Source: Cinclus cinclus
Lineage: Eukaryota; Chordata; Aves; Passeriformes; Cinclidae
Assembly: GCF_963662255.1 (NCBI RefSeq)
Contig: NC_085051.1
Location: 51,313,101-51,377,100, forward strand
Direction of reading: 5' to 3'
DNA length: 64,000 nt
Shown: positions 60,902-64,000 of the stretch, in pieces
Position numbering within the stretch: the first letter of the stretch is position 1
Layout: each line of letters begins with the position of its first letter
Program-made: the position numbers and the translations under genes
Notes under the pieces: model-generated
What the model was told of the DNA's origin: nothing
Database searches by the model: none
What the model saw: the letters and a program-made list of their open reading frames with translations, nothing else

Positions 60902-60929
60902 CAAATTTCAAGTGGCAAATTTCAAGTGG
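60902..60929. repeat. Perfect tandem duplication, 14 bp x 2
   Basis: The unit CAAATTTCAAGTGG is repeated once in direct succession without mismatch, right beside the G/T tract. Confidence 0.95.
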
Positions 60930-62849
60930 TGCTAATTATTGTCTGCAGTAAGAATAGTTTTTCCACTCGCCTGAAGCTGTGCTGCCATTCATGTGTTAGA
61001 TCTAAATGATGTTTAAATGCTTCTGGATAGTTTAAATGGCTTAGAAAAAAAATTAAGCTGAAATAATTGTAAGGTTAAGAACAATACCAAGTTTGTAGTC
61101 TGTAGAGTAAAAGAAAAATTCTTGTCTGCAAATTACATTAAATTAGCTAGGTGTTTGTTCTATGCTTTTTCTTCTGAAATGCCACCCAAATTTAGCATTT
61201 GGCTTGCTTTTAGGACTTTTTAAAAGTGCAGTTCAGATGTAATCTGTAGCTGATTTGAACTGCAGTTTACTGAGAAAACTGAGGTTAAGGAGTGAGAAAT
61301 GAGGGCCATGAAATAGCTAAGCCACAAGGCTGCAAAAAAAGATAATTTGAGAAGGCAGGGGAGAAAGGGGAATCAGCAGGGAAAATCGATTCTTCTAAGA
61401 GAGTACACTTCAATCAAGTGCATGGAAATGAACTGGGAATCATCATTTCTCTGCTGTCAGAAATATCTGTGAAAAAACTAGTAAAGTGTCCGCTCCTCTC
61501 TAGCACTGATTCAGACTGAGAATGACAACCTAAGATTGCTATCCATTATTCCATTAGCTGAAATTACTGTAATCTCCCTAGCAGAGCCAAAGGTTCCAAA
61601 CCTCCTGTCAAGTCACGCCTCTGTCAGTGCAGTCCTAGGTGATGGCATCTGGGGCCTGGCTTTTAGTGGCCAGGGAGTGAATGAAAAGATGAACTTGAAA
61701 TGACTTTGATGAAGATAGAAAATGTGTGTATGCTCTTGTTAGGAACACCAGCACGAAAGTTTCTTTGAGCATCTTTCTTTTGGCACCTTCTCCACCTACA
61801 CAGAGCTCCAGAGGCAGAGGTGTAGGCTGGAAGCAGCCAGCAGGATCGACAGTGCTCATTTTGGGAGCCATTGCTCAATATTTCAATTCTTTCTCTGTTG
61901 TTCAGTGCAAGAACAGACTTTTTTGATAGCCAGGTGCTTCTGTTCACTAACTCCCTATCCCTGCCCCAGGACAGATGGATCACCTGGGTGGAGGGGCTCT
62001 GCTTGCCCCGTTCAGAGAGCAGCTTGTACTCATTTACTGCAAGGTGTTCAAACACTTTAGCACCACAATTGATTTCTCATGGATTTTTTTTTCTTTTTCA
62101 AATCATGACCTTTTTTGTAGTATCTGAGCACATACAAGCCATAACTATTTATTTTTACTGAGTGTGAAATCAAGAATTTCTGTTTATTTGTGTATCCACA
62201 ACATGGATTTCCAGAAAATGAAACCATTGATATGCTAAGAGAACAGTTCCCAGGTTCCAGAAGCAGTGAGGACTGTTCAGATTTCTTATTTAACATATAT
62301 ATTTATGTTAATTATCCATGAACAGAGGCACAGAGCTAGTGCCCACTTTTGAGACTCAGTGTAAAGGACATACATTCCACCACACGATGTCATAAGGACA
62401 GGTACTCCAAGACAGTATTCCAATCCCATAATCTTGAAAAGACCCTTACTCTGGCTGGAATCCCCTCTCTTCCTGATGTCCAACCTAAATCTCCTCTCCA
62501 GCTGCCAAAACCAAAACCTAAAACATCCTCACCAAAAAGGGAAAATCTCAACAAGTCATGTGTCAATTTTAGATTGCATTTCTCTAATATACATAATAAA
62601 TAAGGTGGTTTAGGGATTACCTTAACTGAGCATATTTGTGCTTTAATACAATTCACTAATACTGTGCTTCTGGTCCAAATACTGGAGCACTCCAATAACT
62701 TCTAAGTTTAATGGCAGAGGGAAAAGGGTACATTACATACAATTGTTGTTCATGTGATTTCTGTATTAATGTTTGAGCCTCCTAAAAAATGAAACTAGTG
62801 TGAAGATGCTGGAAAATGCAACAATTAAAATTGTAAAATGTCTCAGTTT
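60930..62849. other. Unique AT-rich non-coding DNA
   Basis: No gene is recognised. The 130-codon minus-strand frame at 61663-62055 and its overlapping partners have no known domain and no convincing start or splice context. Confidence 0.6.
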
Positions 62850-63060
62850 ATTTAATCTTACATGTTGAAAAACACAATGAATATTTAATTAGTTCCACAT
62901 AAGCACTGTTTGTTTATAGAAAATCTTTAACCTTGATAAATTATTGAAGAATTGTCATTAACCCTTTGACACGAATGGGACAGCTGTCACGCTTAAAGTT
63001 ACAATGAAAAGATTTGCATATACTGGTAGAATTTTCAGACACTTTGTGCAAGTTATACTT
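62850..63060. promoter_or_regulatory. Possible conserved non-coding element (weak)
   Basis: This non-repetitive AT-rich block has TTTAATTAGTTCC near 62884, an E-box with flanking dyad (GACAGCTGTCACG near 62980) and an ATTTGCATAT octamer-type site near 63011. The cluster of distinct transcription-factor-like words and the lack of repeats suggest an enhancer. There is no alignment to support it. Confidence 0.2.
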
Positions 63061-63482
63061 GAATAGGTTTTTCTATATTTAGGTAACCTCTAGATTTCTT
63101 TGACACACTGCCCCAAAGCTCTGAAAGATTTACTGATCAGAATGGTTCCCTGGACATTGTTATCTTCCTGTACTGTTCTGTGCAAGCACTTTAGAGAATG
63201 CCAGATTTGAAGTGTAGCTGTTCAGACAGCTGAGAAACATGATTCCTGATTACAGTACACATATTTTCAAACTTAAATAGGTTAGCAGTTATGCTTTGAA
63301 TAATTTATCAGAAGAGAGGTTTTCTCTGCACAAACAAGGTGTTGGAAAACACATATCTCTACTTCATTATTCAGACACATTATTTAGTTCTCCAAAAGAG
63401 TTTAAACCCCCTTGTTCTTGTGCTAGGCATGTATGGCTGCAGTTATCAGCTTTTGCAGCCACGCAGTCCAGGCACTAAACAT

Positions 63483-63977
63483 GGAGTCCAGCACAGGAAG
63501 GACATGGACTTGTTGGAGTGAGGCTAAAGGAGACCACCAAGATGATTGGAGGGATGGAGCACCTCTGCTATGAAAAACATGGCTGCAATGATTGGGTTTG
63601 TTCAACCTGGAGAAGAAAGGCTTTGCAGAGACCAAATTGCAGCCTTCGAGTACCTGAGGGGTGCTGACAAGAAAGATGCAGAAACTTTTTGCAGGGGCAT
63701 GAAGTGACAGGACAAGGGGGGAATGGCTTCAAAATGAAAAAGAGTAGGTTTATATTAGAGATAGAAGAAATTCTTCACTGTGAGGGTGGTGAGGCACTGG
63801 CACAGGTTGCCCACAGAAGCTGTGGATGCTCCATCCCTGGAAGTGTTCCAGGCCAGGCTGGATGGGGCTTTCAGCAACCTGGTCTAGTGGAAGGTGTCCC
63901 TGCCCACGGCAGGGGTGTTGGAACTGGAGGATCTTTAAGGTCCCTTCCAATCCAAGCCATTCTATTATACTATGATT
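63483..63977 (+). mobile_element. CR1 LINE, 5'-truncated, 3' end complete
   Basis: This plus-strand CR1 fragment starts in the ORF2 C-terminal region with GTCCAGCACAGGAAGGACAT (peptide HRKDMDLLE at about 63495-63521). It continues through AACCTGGAGAAGAAAGGC, AGTGACAGGACAAGGGGGGA, CACAGGTTGCCCACAGAAGC, CCAGGCTGGATGGGGCTTTC and CCCACGGCAGGGGTGTTGGA to AAGGTCCCTTCCAATCCAAG. It ends in the octamer tail ATTCTATTATACTATGAT at about 63977. Relative to intact CR1 the coding portion has indels and stops. A possible CR1-like lead-in from about 63465 is less certain. The element ends 23 bases before the window edge. Confidence 0.95.
63495..63605 (+). pseudogene. CR1 ORF2 C-terminal remnant
   Basis: A short stretch of CR1 reverse transcriptase tail is readable: HRKDMDLLE, then a TAAAGGAGACCACCAAGATG segment with an in-frame stop where intact copies read on, then a frame with similarity to the FNLEKK/FSLEKR block near 63603. 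It is far too short and broken to be functional. Confidence 0.8.
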
Positions 63978-64000
63978 TCTTTGAATACCCATGTGGAACT

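Noticed and set aside
61663..62055. 130-codon minus-strand frame
   Set aside because: No domain or conserved motif, and two other frames overlap it. Likely chance.
1..64000. Prokaryotic-type systems: CRISPR arrays, operons, phage, toxin-antitoxin
   Set aside because: No regularly spaced repeats, no ribosome-binding-site-led gene runs and no coding density. The DNA is vertebrate.
1..64000. tRNA, rRNA and small nuclear RNA genes
   Set aside because: No A-box/B-box pairs with a cloverleaf, and no rRNA or snRNA signature sequence, were noticed by eye. A covariance-model scan was not possible.

Overview
This is an AT-rich vertebrate nuclear DNA window, almost certainly from a bird. The main evidence is a set of CR1 non-LTR retrotransposon copies. 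They have the avian CR1 3' ends (tails built from ATTCTRTG-type octamers), and their degraded reading frames match the C-terminal end of CR1 ORF2, the reverse transcriptase protein. A passerine is plausible, but I cannot prove it from this sequence. I found no intact protein-coding gene, rRNA, tRNA or CRISPR array. The many open frames of 60-160 codons show no recognisable family or domain, apart from those inside CR1 copies. The window is best read as intergenic DNA or the interior of a very large intron.

Layout: 0.1-17 kb is mostly unique AT-rich DNA with one old CR1 scrap at 7.1 kb. A CR1 3' end in plus orientation lies at 17.0-17.4 kb. At 19.1-20.2 kb there is an unrecognised block with a 118-codon open frame, followed by a segment resembling an LTR or a 3' UTR. 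From 22.2 to 24.9 kb there is a cluster of T- and G/T-rich simple repeats, with a G-run (possible quadruplex) at 25.8 kb and a small CpG-containing patch at 26.2-26.7 kb. The clearest structural event is at 27.8-29.2 kb: a minus-strand CR1 is inserted into an older plus-strand CR1, whose two halves can be read on either side. The 29.2-47 kb stretch is mostly unique. It includes a nested hairpin at 30.5 kb, an AT-rich block resembling a conserved non-coding element at 34.6-35.1 kb, a (TA)23 tract at 38.3 kb and a possible cryptic exon at 39.4 kb. The longest CR1 copy, on the minus strand, is at 47.1-48.1 kb, and its catalytic FADD box has decayed to FTDS. The 50.5-51.6 kb region stands out: its upstream part looks regulatory, and it then becomes the only CpG-dense stretch of the window, with good splice-donor matches on both strands. 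The right end carries an (AAAAT)10 tract next to an old CR1 (58.7-59.3 kb), another G/T-rich tract (60.8 kb), and a CR1 3' end running to 63.98 kb.

No genes are seen working together. The parts with possible function are regulatory or exon-like candidates, and all of them are inference that needs alignment or transcript data. The retrotransposon copies are 5'-truncated, frameshifted and not capable of movement.
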